The position numbers were made by a program, and so were the translations under genes. DNA of 64,000 bases from Glebionis coronaria (Eukaryota > Streptophyta > Magnoliopsida > Asterales > Asteraceae): NCBI GenBank assembly GCA_025667525.1, contig CM046875.1, forward strand, positions 289,620,140 through 289,684,139. Reading direction: 5' to 3'. The notes under the pieces were generated by a model. It worked only from the letters and a program-made list of their open reading frames with translations. It ran no database searches and was not told the DNA's origin. How positions within the stretch are numbered: position 1 is the first letter of the stretch; each line of letters opens with the position of its first letter. Shown piece by piece: positions 1-11,148 of this stretch.

Positions 1-72
1 AGAATGGGAGAATCACTCATAGAGATGATAGGATCATTAGGCTCACTAGGTGTCTCGTCAAAACCCAAAGAA
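1..72 (-). pseudogene. gag-protease acidic-tail fragment fused to an LTR
   Basis: These 72 bases are identical to 13343-13414, inside the acidic C-terminal tail of element B's gag-protease frame. Immediately after, at 73, the sequence becomes LTR (matching 18398 onward). The two parent sequences share GAA at the switch point (70-72, 13412-13414, 18395-18397). In element orientation the LTR runs straight into late gag, with the rest of the LTR, the primer site and early gag missing. It is a deletion scar or recombinant junction, and only its edge lies in the window. Confidence 0.8.
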
Positions 73-1374
73 CAGTAATAAAAAAACGCAGATTCAAGTG
101 GAAAAATTGACAGAAATTAAATGAGACAAAATTTAATTGAAATAACTTTTCATTAATAATTAAAAGAGTACAATTAATAAAAATTACAATTAACCTAAAA
201 ATCTAATTTGCAGTAAATTAAAATTAAATAATAAAAAAGTGCTATGAAATAAATTACACATTGAAAGGGGTTTTTATAGGCAAACCCTAGAAAACCTTCT
301 TGAATCTTCTTGAGGAAGAAATCGAATCCTAGCCGTTTAATCCTTCTTTTCTTATTTCTCTCTCTTCTCTTCTTCAATCTACGGTAGATAATCACTTCTT
401 GTGCCACAAATTGCCAAGCTGTAAAAATATGATTGGAGGATTCATGTTGGTGAGTTGTTTTGGCCAATCACAAGCGGAGGAAATGCCACGTCAGGAGAGA
501 GAACCATCTTCCACCTCCGGTTTTCATGGGGATTTAATTCCTTATTGTGTGAATTAACAAATAAGGGTAAAACCCCCAAATTTCTATGGGTAATTTTTGT
601 GTATCGAGATTTAGGGTTAGGGTAAAAGGAATGGGGCTGCGTTTGAGAAAGATGAAAGAGAGGGTGAAAGGGTTACATAGTTTTTGTCGAAAAGTAATAA
701 GTGGTGGGTGAACGTTTATATAAAACGTGTGGGTAAATATTTCTTTTTATTATTAACGTGTAAGAGGGGATTGGGTAAATTGTTTGTTTGACGTGTGGGT
801 TGACTTGACCAGGTAAATTACTTTCCACCGTCTATTTATTTACAAATGGGCTTGGCCTAAATAAAAAAACAACTCTCATCCGTTTTTGTTTAATTAGCCA
901 AATGGGCTTTGTAGCCCAAATCTTTCCAATCCATGTCACTTGTTTTGTATTTGGGCCTTTTTGGGCTAATTAACTATAAAGTGGATACTTTAAATCCTTA
1001 AATGGGATTTTGAGCCCATTAACCCAAATGTGGGACCCACAAAGCTCGAATATCTTCAAAAAGATTTAATCCGCTAAAATCGAGCTCGATTTCGGCTTCC
1101 TTGATTGTTTCTTCAAAAACGTGTCGGTTTAGCCGGTTTTCGTGAACTTGGGCACACTTTTTGTCTTTGACTTTGTCTTCGTCTCTTCTTGGACTTTTCT
1201 TCAACATTTGACCGTGAAATCCCGTGTTTTCTTTCCTTTTGATCTTTTTGTACCTATTTTATACAAAAACACAAAACCACGCGTAATTCCGACTTTTACG
1301 ATATTAAACACATGATTAGGTCTTGTTTTTCCTTGATTTTAGTGGCAAAAGGATAAGTGTTTACACACTTATTA
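73..1374 (-). repeat. Truncated 3' LTR of element B
   Basis: Matches 18398-19704 with scattered substitutions and small indels. In element orientation it begins TAATAAGTGTG at 1374, next to a polypurine tract (1375-1388), and stops at 73, so roughly the last half of the LTR is absent. A TATA-like TATATAAAC lies on the minus strand at 722-714, matching the one in the right LTR. The first dinucleotide is TA instead of the usual TG in both copies. Confidence 0.88.
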
Positions 1375-1388
1375 AATCCCCTACACTT
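1375..1388 (-). promoter_or_regulatory. Terminal polypurine tract of element B
   Basis: On the minus strand this reads AAGTGTAGGGGATT directly before the LTR start at 1374. The same sequence precedes A's 3' LTR at 11135-11148. In LTR retrotransposons this tract primes plus-strand DNA synthesis. Confidence 0.75.
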
Positions 1389-3319
1389 GACCATTGCAAT
1401 GACCCCATGCAATGCATAGTTTTAAAGCATAAAGTTACATTTTTTTCATAATTTACCCATTTCGGCCTTTATTAAGATATACTACTACTACTACGATGAA
1501 AAGATAAAGACAAAAGTTATAACAATTTATTTACTTGGAATTTATTTGATGGAAGAAACTCGTGAAGAAATCAAAGACTTGAATTAGGGATTTGGTGTCA
1601 TGAATATAAATCACCCTCAAGTTTCGCGTTCCCCATACCAAGCTTAAAAACGAGATCATTGTTTACCATAAGTCCTCAAGTTAAAACCACTTATATAAGA
1701 TAAATGTGTAATACTGTTTCTCCAAGTCCTAGGTTGTATCTCTAGATTTTATTGATTGTCATTCACCCGTAGGCTCATTTGACTTATTTGATAATCATTA
1801 GTCCAAAAATGAAGGCCAAACGGTGCAAACCCGACACTCAAAACCTAACCTCGTCCTCAAAAACGTTGTCACTAAAGTAAGCCCACATCAAGAATGATTT
1901 AACACGATTTGAGGAATAAATTCCCGGACCCAAAATTTGGCCAAATAGTACTACTTTATTAATTATTCCTCCAAAGTCATGTTGACTTTATGTGGAGTTT
2001 AGCAAGTTCACATCATATACCCTTAGGCTCTTTAAGATGTAAAAATTCTCCCCATCTATTGTCCACACCCTAAGGCTCCTTGAACGATAAACGAGGGAAT
2101 TGATTCTTTGATCAATTTTTATTCAACACTTACCATGCCATACACCCTAAGGCTCTAATGACAAGGTTCGTGCTACATGTCCCACACCCTAAGGCTCATT
2201 GAGTTCATGTTTTAATCTTATTCTTTCTTATTTATGATATATATAGTAGGCCAAATTCCGTGGTCCAATGGTCTGAATACCTCCTACTTAGTGGTTATGA
2301 GCCACCTTAGTCGGAAGTCCACAATGCTGGCACCCTCAATGTGTTCATGCTTTAATTACATGGAGAATAAAGATTTGGCTAAGAGTTAAGATATCGAATC
2401 GACACCGCAAAAATCCTCATTTATTAAGCAATTAAATATACAAGTGGGAAGAAAGAGCCACAAAAACTCATATAAGTAAGAATTAACCCTTAAACTTATT
2501 ATCAACTATATCATCTCTCGTTCTCCACAATTTAAAATCTCAAGGAATGAGACTCGTGGATGCTTAGCCTAATAAACCAAATAAGGTCCATATGCTCAAG
2601 GATACTAGCTAGAGTAAATTTGGATAAGTAAACTCGGGTTGAGTCAAAATATTCACAACGTGCCTAATATATCAAAGATATCTAAACTTGTTAAAACCAT
2701 TTTATTCCTTTATTTTAGTTTTTACTTTATTCTTAAATGGAAAATATAAATACGATGCGATGACAAAAAGGAAACAAAATAAAACAAAATACTACTAAGC
2801 CAAAATAGATCAAAAATTTGAAAAACGTTGAAATTTTTTTAAATTTTCCGGTTAAATGGGATCAAATTCATGGAAAAGTCCACTAAAATTTCGATAGAAA
2901 TCCCCCCTACACTTAATATAAACATTGTCCTCAATGTTTAAGCATGTGGGAGAGTAAACTCCCCTACATTGAGTACGTTGTTTAAATCGAGCTAAAGAAG
3001 AGACAACTAAAGTGATTACATTTATTTGTTTTATTTTTATACAAGATTGAATCAAAATAGTAAAAACTTATCGAAGGAACCGGGTACACGGGAAACACGA
3101 GATCACGGGTCTCGTCAAAAATACCAAAAGCGGATCATTAAAGCACATGTCCCTGCACGCAACATCACAACACAAACAACCTACTTGGCTCCCCCTACAC
3201 TTATTGGTGAAAATGGGTGAAGTCGAAAAAGGGTGGAAAAGGAAAAAATCTAACCTAGTTAAACGATGCTTGATTTATTTATTACGAGTCTCTAGCTCGA
3301 CTCGATTTCCTGAATGTCA
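1375..3319 (-). other. 3' untranslated region of element B
   Basis: No coding frame is supported here. Read on the minus strand it contains a polypurine-like tract at 2914-2901, the palindrome AACATTGAGGACAATGTT at 2938-2921, another tract near 2960, a block also present in elements A and E (2572-2512), and the terminal polypurine tract beside the LTR. Between 1762 and 2202 the motif ACCCTAAGGCTC, or a near match, occurs five times. Function is unknown; the shared blocks suggest cis-acting signals. Confidence 0.7.
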
Positions 3320-3681
3320 TCATTCAAATGGGAAAATCATGGAAAAACCGAGATTTCCATGGGAGGAAAATCTCTCCATGATAAAGAGGTGAAACAAAGT
3401 CATATAAGGCATACCCCATGAAAGTCCACCCGGGTCAAACACATAATTTCCATCACAAAAGGAAAGAAACCCCGAGGTAGTAAAATCACGCAAGTCAAAG
3501 AAGAGTGGGGTATCCTTAGGCAACGCTCTCTTAAATGAAAGGGTAGTATGGTGATATGGCAATGAAAGCACGAAAGTCTCTATTCCAGGATCACACGCTG
3601 ATTCCTTAACGGGAAAATAGCAAGAGATGTTGACATTTAAGCTTAAAATGTCATTTTGATCCAAAGTGGGGGAGTCGTCCT
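3320..3681 (-). pseudogene. C-terminal end of element B gag-protease, cut off by element A
   Basis: This minus-strand frame continues the acidic tail coded at 13713-13135 on the far side of element A. It ends at a stop at 3320-3322 and contains NYVFDPGG, which also occurs at the C-terminus of A's protein. The frame also runs into A's LTR (to 3703), but codons right of 3681 are LTR sequence. The junction is marked by the duplication GTCCT (3677-3681 and 13135-13139). Function of the tail is unknown. Confidence 0.78.
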
Positions 3682-4184
3682 TGATAGGTGTGTAAACACC
3701 CATCCTTTTTACCTCTTAATTACAATAATAACCGGACCAAAACGTGTATTTTATGCCAATTATGTCGGAATTATGCGTGGTTTGTGTTTTTGTTGTGATT
3801 TAGGACGAAATTATGAAAAGTGGAGAAAACACGGGCATTCACGGTCTTTTATCGAACAAAAAGACGAAAGACGAAGTAAAGAAGTCAAGAGTGCAAAAAG
3901 AACGGAAGTCCAAGACCAATTCTGAAGATTTATCGAAGAAAAAGTCAAAAGACGGAAGTTTACTAAAAGCCGAAGAACTCAAGTCTTATTTATTGAAGAA
4001 TTAAAAGACGAGTCCAAAGAAATCCCGAGCAAAAAGTCATTAAAGTCCAAGATTTAAGAAGATTAAAAGGCTTAAGGACTAATGGTGCAATTAACAAAAG
4101 ATTAAGAAGAGAAGGACCTAAGCTTGCAATTAAGAAGAAATGAAGAAGGGGAGGAAGCTTCCTAAGCACTCCTTAATCCTCCCC

Positions 4185-4193
4185 TATATATAG
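4185..4193 (+). promoter_or_regulatory. TATA-like box in element A 5' LTR
   Basis: TATATATAG about 500 bp into the LTR, ahead of the CCGGAT array. The same sequence is at 11652-11660 in the 3' LTR. It is a candidate core promoter for the element transcript; no transcript evidence is available. Confidence 0.5.
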
Positions 4194-4645
4194 TTTAGGA
4201 TGTTAATCATTTTTCTTTGTTGGCTAATAGTGACAATTAGTTCTTCCACTTATAATTACCTTGCAATTTAATTACCTTGTCATTTACCTTATTGTCAAAT
4301 TTAAATACCTTGTCTTGCACCTTAAATTCATTTAATTTCAAGTAAGTTTTTCTTTTAATTCTTGTCAATCTTTACTTTTTCTTGTTAATCTCTTATCTAC
4401 CTTTCTTTAATCTTTGATCTTTATGTTTATGTTCATGTTCTTATGTTCTTATTTTGATCAAAGTGGGTTTTGATTATTGTGGTTAGTTTTGTTAGTTTGA
4501 TTGTTTTGGATTGATTGTTTATGCTTAATAGATGTTTATTCATTAGTTTGATTTAATCTTGTGGTTGATTTTGCTTAGATTTTATTAGATTCGTGTTATT
4601 TCTTGTGTTTCCTTGTTCTTTGCTGTTACTATATCTTCCTAGGAA

Positions 4646-5236
4646 AACATTCCGGATCAGCAGGTTATTCCGAGTGAAGGAGTTAGTGCTTGTTTATTCC
4701 GTATAAAGGGTGTTCATTCGGAATATTTTATATTCCGAATAAAGGCCTTCATCCGGAATATTCTTGCATTCCGAATCAAAGTCGTTCATCCGGAATATAA
4801 AACATTCCGGATCAATGTGTTTTATTCGGAATAATTTATTATTCCGGATCAAGCATCTCATCCGGAATATTGGTCATTCCGGATCAGCCTTTTATTCCGG
4901 ATCAACCTAACATTCCGAATCAAGGAAATATTCCGGATCAAGCAAGTTCATCCGGAATAATTTATTATTCCGGATCAAGGTGTTTATTCGGAATATTATT
5001 CCGGATCAAGGATTATTCCGGATCAAGAGATTATTCCGGATCAACATCAACATTCCGAATCAAGACCAACATTCTGAATCAAGGAATTTATTCCGGATAA
5101 GTGACATATTCCGGATAAAGGACTTATTCCGGATCAAGGTATTTGGTGAATATTCCAAGTGAAGAAAAACATTCCGAACGAAGGTGACATTCCGGATGAG
5201 TGTTTATTCCGAATGAGGGTAATATTCCGGATGAGC
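4646..5236 (+). repeat. Degenerate ATTCCGGATCAA / TCATCCGGAAT repeat array in element A 5' LTR
   Basis: About 590 bp built from irregularly spaced copies of ATTCCGGAT and its reverse complement ATCCGGAAT. Because both orientations alternate, many neighbours can pair; the clearest is an 11-bp perfect stem (4950-4960 with 4965-4975) closed by the loop TTTA. Spacing is variable, so this is not a simple satellite. Short open frames across it (repeating Ile-Pro-Asp-Gln or Phe-Arg-Ile-Lys) are by-products of the repeat. Confidence 0.88.
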
Positions 5237-5664
5237 TAATTTTCAGGTTCTTCTAGTTTCTGTTTTTAATTTTCTGCTTTTAATTTCCAAGCTTTATTTT
5301 TCCCGCCTTTTTACTTAGTCGCACTTTAAATTTAATTGCCTTAGATTTATTTTAGCCTTGCCTTAGTTTAAGTTTAGTTGCGTTTTAAGTTTGCCTTAGA
5401 TAGATTTAAGTTTGCGTTATTTTATTTTAGTGCCCATTTACTTTTCCGTCACGCTTTCAAATACTTGCACTTTTATTTTAAATTAGACTTAGATTTACTT
5501 TCTCGCCATTTACTTTAATTGTTTTGCACTTTTATTTTAAAACAACCAAAAATATTTGTTTCACCAAAAACAATAGAGTCATACTTTAAGCCGGAAATCA
5601 ATTCGTTAAGATAACGAGAACACGAACTTTAATTTTTATACGGGCAAAAGCCATAGTTATCAAA

Positions 5665-5681
5665 TGGCGCCGCTGCCGGCT
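5665..5681 (+). promoter_or_regulatory. Primer-binding site of element A (tRNA-Asp type)
   Basis: TGGCGCCGCTGCCGGCT starts two bases after the 5' LTR. It resembles the complement of the plant tRNA-Asp 3' end used by Athila-group elements. E has the same site with a fully matching tail (35842-35858, minus strand). Confidence 0.85.
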
Positions 5682-5933
5682 CTTTTCGTAAAGATTAACG
5701 GTTTTCTGTGAGAGACGCGTTGTTTTTTGGGATCCGTTCACTTGTGAGCGTTATTTTTCTTAACTAAAAAATCAAAAAACAAAAAAAAATAAAAAAATAA
5801 AAAAATATAAAATAAAAAATTGTTAAAAATCCATAAAAATTAAAAATTTCAAAAATCCAAAAAGATTTATTTTTTATTGTGTATATATATTCTCTTTGTG
5901 TTTGGTATTGTTTTCTTTTGCCTTTGTAGGTGT

Positions 5934-8900
5934 ATGCGTACTAAATCTTCTAATTATCAAGAGCCCGAGACTCGAGAAGATTTAAGTATGGCAGGTGTTA
6001 ACAACAAAAATAATCCACCGCACCTCAACAATAACAACAATGTTCTTCCACAGCCCGATCTTCGGACAATGGAGGAGATTTGTCAACCTACCATGTTTGG
6101 ACGAGGAGGACCGATTGCGCCGATGCAAATCACGGCTCCAGAGTTTTCGTTGAAGCACCACATGATTCAGCAAGTGCAAACAAATCCTTTTAGAGGAATG
6201 CCTGATGATGATGCAACAAACACCTCGACAAGTTCATTACAATCACCCAAAGCATGAAGTTGCCCGGTGCTACAATGGATGTTCTTCGCCTACAACTCTT
6301 CCCACATACTTTATCACATCACGCCGAGAAATGGTTTGATCGTCTCCCGAAGAATTCTATTCATACTTGGGATGACATGACTCAACACTTTTTGTCGCGC
6401 TACTTTCCACCATCCATGGTCACGAGCCTTCGCAATCAAATCAGCGGTTTCATGCAAGAACCCGATGAATCTCTTTTTGATGCATGGGAAAGATATAATG
6501 TCTTGATCGATAGATGTCCAAACCACAACATGCTTCCAGTCACATTGATTGATACTTTCTACAACGGTTTAACTTTTCGAGATCGTGATACGATTAATGC
6601 AGCCGCCGGTGGCACATTTATGAAAAGGAGACCCGAGAAGTGTAGAGAGCTAATTGAGAACATGACTACTCACCACAAAAATTGGGATTCCTCCGCTTCT
6701 ACAAGGAACAACCCGAGTGTCAATGTTTCCTCCACTTCAGCAAACCCCGAAATGACCGAATTCACCTGCATGATGACTGAAATGAACAAAAATATCTTGC
6801 TTCTCGCTACAAACCAACAACATCAAGTTAAAGCGGTTGCACCTTCTTGTGAAACATGCGGCGGTCCACACTCATACACCGATTTCCCTTCTACTCAAGG
6901 AAATCCGGAAAATGTGTATGCAGCTTATGGTAATTATTCACCGGAAAATTACCAAGCTCGACCTCAAGGGGATCGAAATTTGTTGAGTTACCGATCTAAC
7001 AACTACCTTTCACCCGGTTTTTCTCCTCAAAACTTAAACCCCGCCAACAACTACAATAGAAGCAACCAAATCCCACCTAGAGCTTCTAATCCTTATCACC
7101 CACCCGCTCAACAAACCCCACCCATCAATCAAGATGTTGAAGCCATAATGAGAACCCAAGGTGAGCAAATCAAGAATCTGCAGAGCCAAATTATCAATCT
7201 AAAAGGAGATATCACCAAGCAAGGAAATGACATTAGATCCGAGCTTCGAGATAATATTCAATCCTCCTTCAACACTCAAACGAATGATATAAAGAATATG
7301 CTGGCTAGTTTCTTGCCCGCCGCTCAACCTTCTACTTCGAGTTCTCTACCTTCAAACATCGTCACCAATCCGCGAGCGAATGTGAGTGCTATTACTACCC
7401 GTAGTGGAGTTACCATAGTAGGTCCATCTATCCCACCCCCATCATCTACACCTCCTCCACCACCATTTATCCCTACTCCTCCTACACCTAGTATTAGTGC
7501 ACCATTACCGTCTCTGCCTTGTCATGACGATGTATCTAGGAAAGACCCTTCAACATCTCAAACTTTACCTGCTACGCCTTCACCTTCACCACCCAAACCC
7601 AATATTCCATATCCTTCTCACTTGGGCAAGACCACAATGCTAAACAAGGATGACTCTCAAGTGTCAAGCTATGTGAAGATGCTCTCTCAAATGAACATCA
7701 ACATTAGCCTTGTTGAAGCACTTGTCCACATGCCGAAATTTATCAAAGCATTCAAGGAATTGCTTAGCAAGAAGGAGAAGTTGATTGAGCTCGCCAACAC
7801 ACGCTTAAATGAAAACTGTTCAGCAGTTATTCTTAAAGAACTTCCGGAAAAACTTGGAGATCCCGGTCGTTTTGTGTTGCCTTGCATTTTCAACAAAATA
7901 GAAGAATTTACTACCCTACCTGATCTCGGGGCCAGTATAAATCTCATGCCATTAAGTGTTTGGAAAACACTATCATTACCCGACCTCACTCCAACAAAGA
8001 TGACTCTTGAACTTGCAAATCGCACTCTCGCTTACCCCGTTGGTATTGCCGAAGATGTGTTCATTAAAGTTGGCACATTTACTTTCACGGACGACTTTGT
8101 CGTTGTTGATTATGAAATGGACCCTCGTATTCCTTTAATACTTGGCCGGCCATTCTTAAGAACCGGACAATCTCTAGTTGATGTTGCCGAAGGTGAGTTA
8201 ATCTTAAGAGTCGGGAATGATTCACAAGTGTTCAAAATGGGGAAGCTTACAAGCAAATCCTTTGGAAGAGAATCAGTGAATATGATTAATGTGCTTGATG
8301 ATTTTGTCATCTACAACAATCCTCTATTCGAGTCTTGCATTGATAATCCACTTTTTCACGATGATGTGGATGATTCTCTCTCCAATTTGGAGCCTTCACC
8401 TATTTATGATTCTCCACCGATCTTTGATGTTTATAATGATGATTCTAGCTCAGATTCAGATGATTTTGATGATTGTACTTCTGAGTATCCCGACCTGCCC
8501 ACATACGATGATTTTGATGAGGCCGATACTCTTTCGAGTGATTCTTCGCTAGATGAAGATCCTCCACCATCACTCGATCCTACTTTGGACGATTACTCAT
8601 TTGAGGAAGATTTCTCTACATTTCTCAATACATACTTCCCTCATGAGAGTGATGCACCTCCTTTAGATTTTGAAGATTATCGTCTTGATCCTACTTTGGA
8701 TTTGGAGAAAATTCTTTCAAAGGAGAAGAAACCGGTCGACACCAACATCCGCAACACATATGATTTGACACCTCTTTGTCCACCTTCTGAGGACGAGGTT
8801 GTGCATCTTCTTCGCGGATCTTCTTCACATTCTGCTGAGCCTGAGTGCTATTTTCCCTTACAGGAAAAGGTGTTCGACCCCGGTATCGATATTCTGCAGC

Positions 8901-9121
8901 CATCTCAGTATTCGTCTGATGAAATAAAAGGAAAGATTTTTGCCACTACTAAAGATATGCTTGCACCACTTCACCCTTGCTTCCACCGTGCTCCATCTTT
9001 GCTTAAGGGAACCTTGCCTATTCTTCTTTGGCTTGCCTTGTTTGCCTTAAGCTTGTGCTATTTGATGGACGAAAACTATGTCTTTGATCCCGGTGGATAT
9101 GTTTCATGCTTCTTCCTATGA
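5934..9121 (+). pseudogene. gag-pro: Element A gag-protease polyprotein with one frameshift
   Basis: Translation most likely starts at ATG 5934. The frame breaks near 6214-6220 through loss of about one base, and the rest reads from there to the stop at 9119-9121; an internal ATG at 6254 opens a 955-codon frame. Order: gag core (QLFP, FFPPS-like and TFYNG motifs, 6260-6650), a zinc-knuckle relic CETCGGPH near 6850 whose last Cys is replaced, a coiled stretch, a proline-rich linker (7420-7560), an aspartic protease with DLGA at 7922-7933 and LILGRPF near 8140, then an Asp/Ser-rich acidic tail (about 8290-8700) ending in NYVFDPGG. There is no RT or integrase. Gag would build the particle and the protease would process it. 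Compared with usual Athila polyproteins it stops after protease. Confidence 0.85.
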
Positions 9122-11134
9122 TGATCAAGGTCGAGTCAGGCTCACGACTCGGTAATCAAAAATCAAGCGCTTCTTGGGAGGAAACCCATGTATCTATCTT
9201 TTAGCTTTCTTTATCCTAAGTGTAGGGGAGACCCGTTGGTTTGCTATTTCCTCTCCTCTTCTCTTCTAATCAGGGATTCGAGCTTCAAAGTCACACTCTT
9301 GATGATTTTTGACGACCCATGATTCCGTGTTCCATTTTCCCGGTTCTATCCTTAACTCTTTTCGATTCACTATTTTATATTTCTCAATATTAAAATAGGG
9401 ATCTCTTTAGTTGTCTCTTCCTTAGCAAGATTTAAACAAAGTGCACAATGTCCTAAGTGTAGGGTCGTTTACTCCCACATGCTTAAACATTGAGGACAAT
9501 GTTTATATTAAGTGTAGGGGGGACTTCTATCGAAGTTAAGTGGCCTTTTCCTTGTATTTGTCCTCATTTTAACCGGAAAATCAATTTTTCGACATTTTTC
9601 AAAATTTTTGATCTATTTTGGCCTATTAGTTTTTCCTTTTGTATAGTTATTTTCCTTCTTTGCTAGAATAAATGTTTAATAAAGTGGTTTTAATTTTCAA
9701 ACGTTGTGAATCTTTTGACTCAACCCGAGTTTACTTATCTAAGTTTACTCTAGCTAGTATCCTTAACGTGTTTAAGTCAAGTTTTGTAGGCTTTTATATA
9801 GGGAGCTATAAAACGCGAAAGTCTTAACTCTCACGGGTTAAGAACAAGAACTTTTCGCAAGTTCCTATAATTGATCCTAGAGAGTTGTTTATCAAGGGAA
9901 CTTTAAAATGCGATTTCTAAACATGAAATAGTCTAAGAGATTGCAAGATCCTATAGGCGACTCGAAAACCCAAAACTTTGATTTAATAGGCTAAGCATCC
10001 ACGAGTCTCATTCCTTGAGATTTTAAACTGTGGAGAACGAGAGATGATAGAGTCAATTATAAGTTTGGTATTCTTTCGGGAATTTATGTGAGTTAATTAT
10101 AAGCCTATTCTCCCATCGCTTGCTAATAAATTTATCTGCAATAAATAAGGTTGTACGATTTGAAAAGTTACTTAGCTTCTAGCCCAAGATCGTTTAAAAG
10201 TTGCTCGGTATGGATTAGAGTTCATAGCCAAGGCATAACTTATTAAAGCGGGATGCGAAGATTGGCGAGACCAAAAAGGTCCTAACAAGACATGAGGGCT
10301 ATATTTTGTTGCTAAAGATCCCAAGTGATGTGAAGAATCATTTATCAAAATTTAATATGAAGGATCGAGACACACGATGAAAAGCAAAAACTCCCCAAAA
10401 GTCATGGAGAAGTCTATCCGAAAAGGCCCTAACAAGGTATGAAGATGAATAGATCCAAGTCCAAAAAGGAGGCGGATCATTGTATATCAAAGTCCAAAAT
10501 AATGATTGGAGAAAAATGAAGAAGTCGTGGTCCAAGTATGAATCTCTCAAAACTTCAAGTGAAGAAATATTATGAAGAGAAGGCCATTATTTCATGAACG
10601 TCTCTCAAGGTTTGAAGTATGAAGTCGCTGCCAAATATCAGTCAGAGAAAGGTCTCAAATCGCGAAGCAAGTTATGCCAAGATATGAACTTTATGAGGTC
10701 CCGAGAAGCAGTTTTAAAAGATTTTGTCCTTTAGCTCACTATTGATTAAATCGTTCACTTTATTTTCGGCCTAATAAACTATCGAAATAAGTCAAAAATG
10801 CCTCCTCGTGATCATTCAAGACAACAATAAAATATAAGAGATACACCTAGGAATAAGGGAGTCTAAGTGAATAATTGGCCCACATTAGTTCGTGTTAGTT
10901 TACTAACTTATAATAACAATGATCTCGTTTTTAAGCTTGGTTTGGAGAAAGTGAAAACTTGAGGATGATGATTATTCATAACATTTCCAAAACCTAAGGT
11001 ATGCTTTTTGATTTCTTCACTTTGAATGTTTGTAATTATCTATCTCTTTAATAAAGGCCAACATGGATTGATTATGATGAAAAATGTAAATGTGCTTTGT
11101 AACTAATGCATTGCATGAGGACATTGCAATGGTC
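9122..11134 (+). other. 3' untranslated region of element A
   Basis: No supported gene. It holds four copies of a polypurine motif of the form TAAGTGTAGGG(G): 9217-9230, 9454-9464, 9510-9523 and the terminal one at 11135-11148. The palindrome AACATTGAGGACAATGTT is at 9486-9503. Blocks shared with B and E lie at about 9989-10054 (B and E) and 10201-10330 (E), the latter including two copies of a CCTAACAAG-type motif (10271-10296 and about 10420-10445). Confidence 0.75.
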
Positions 11135-11148
11135 AAGTGTAGGGGATT
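11135..11148 (+). promoter_or_regulatory. Terminal polypurine tract of element A
   Basis: AAGTGTAGGGGATT abuts the 3' LTR start at 11149. It is the expected primer for plus-strand synthesis and is identical to element B's tract. Confidence 0.8.

Larger units (their letters stand above)
3682..5662 (+). repeat. 5' LTR of element A
   Basis: 1981 bp, TG...CA ends (TGATAGG to TTATCA), paired with 11149-13134. It contains a terminal hairpin at 3683-3704, a TATA-like box at 4185-4193, an array of CCGGAT-type repeats at about 4646-5236, and an AT-rich end. It is immediately followed by the primer site after a 2-nt spacer. Confidence 0.93.

Noticed and set aside
2062..2202. Telomere-type CCCTAA repeats
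   Set aside because: CCCTAA occurs once per motif copy and never in tandem; it is part of the longer ACCCTAAGGCTC motif.
4870..5162. Open frames with Ile-Pro-Asp-Gln repeats in element A LTR
   Set aside because: They arise because the CCGGAT array has few stops; the same stretch is open in several frames and lies in an LTR.
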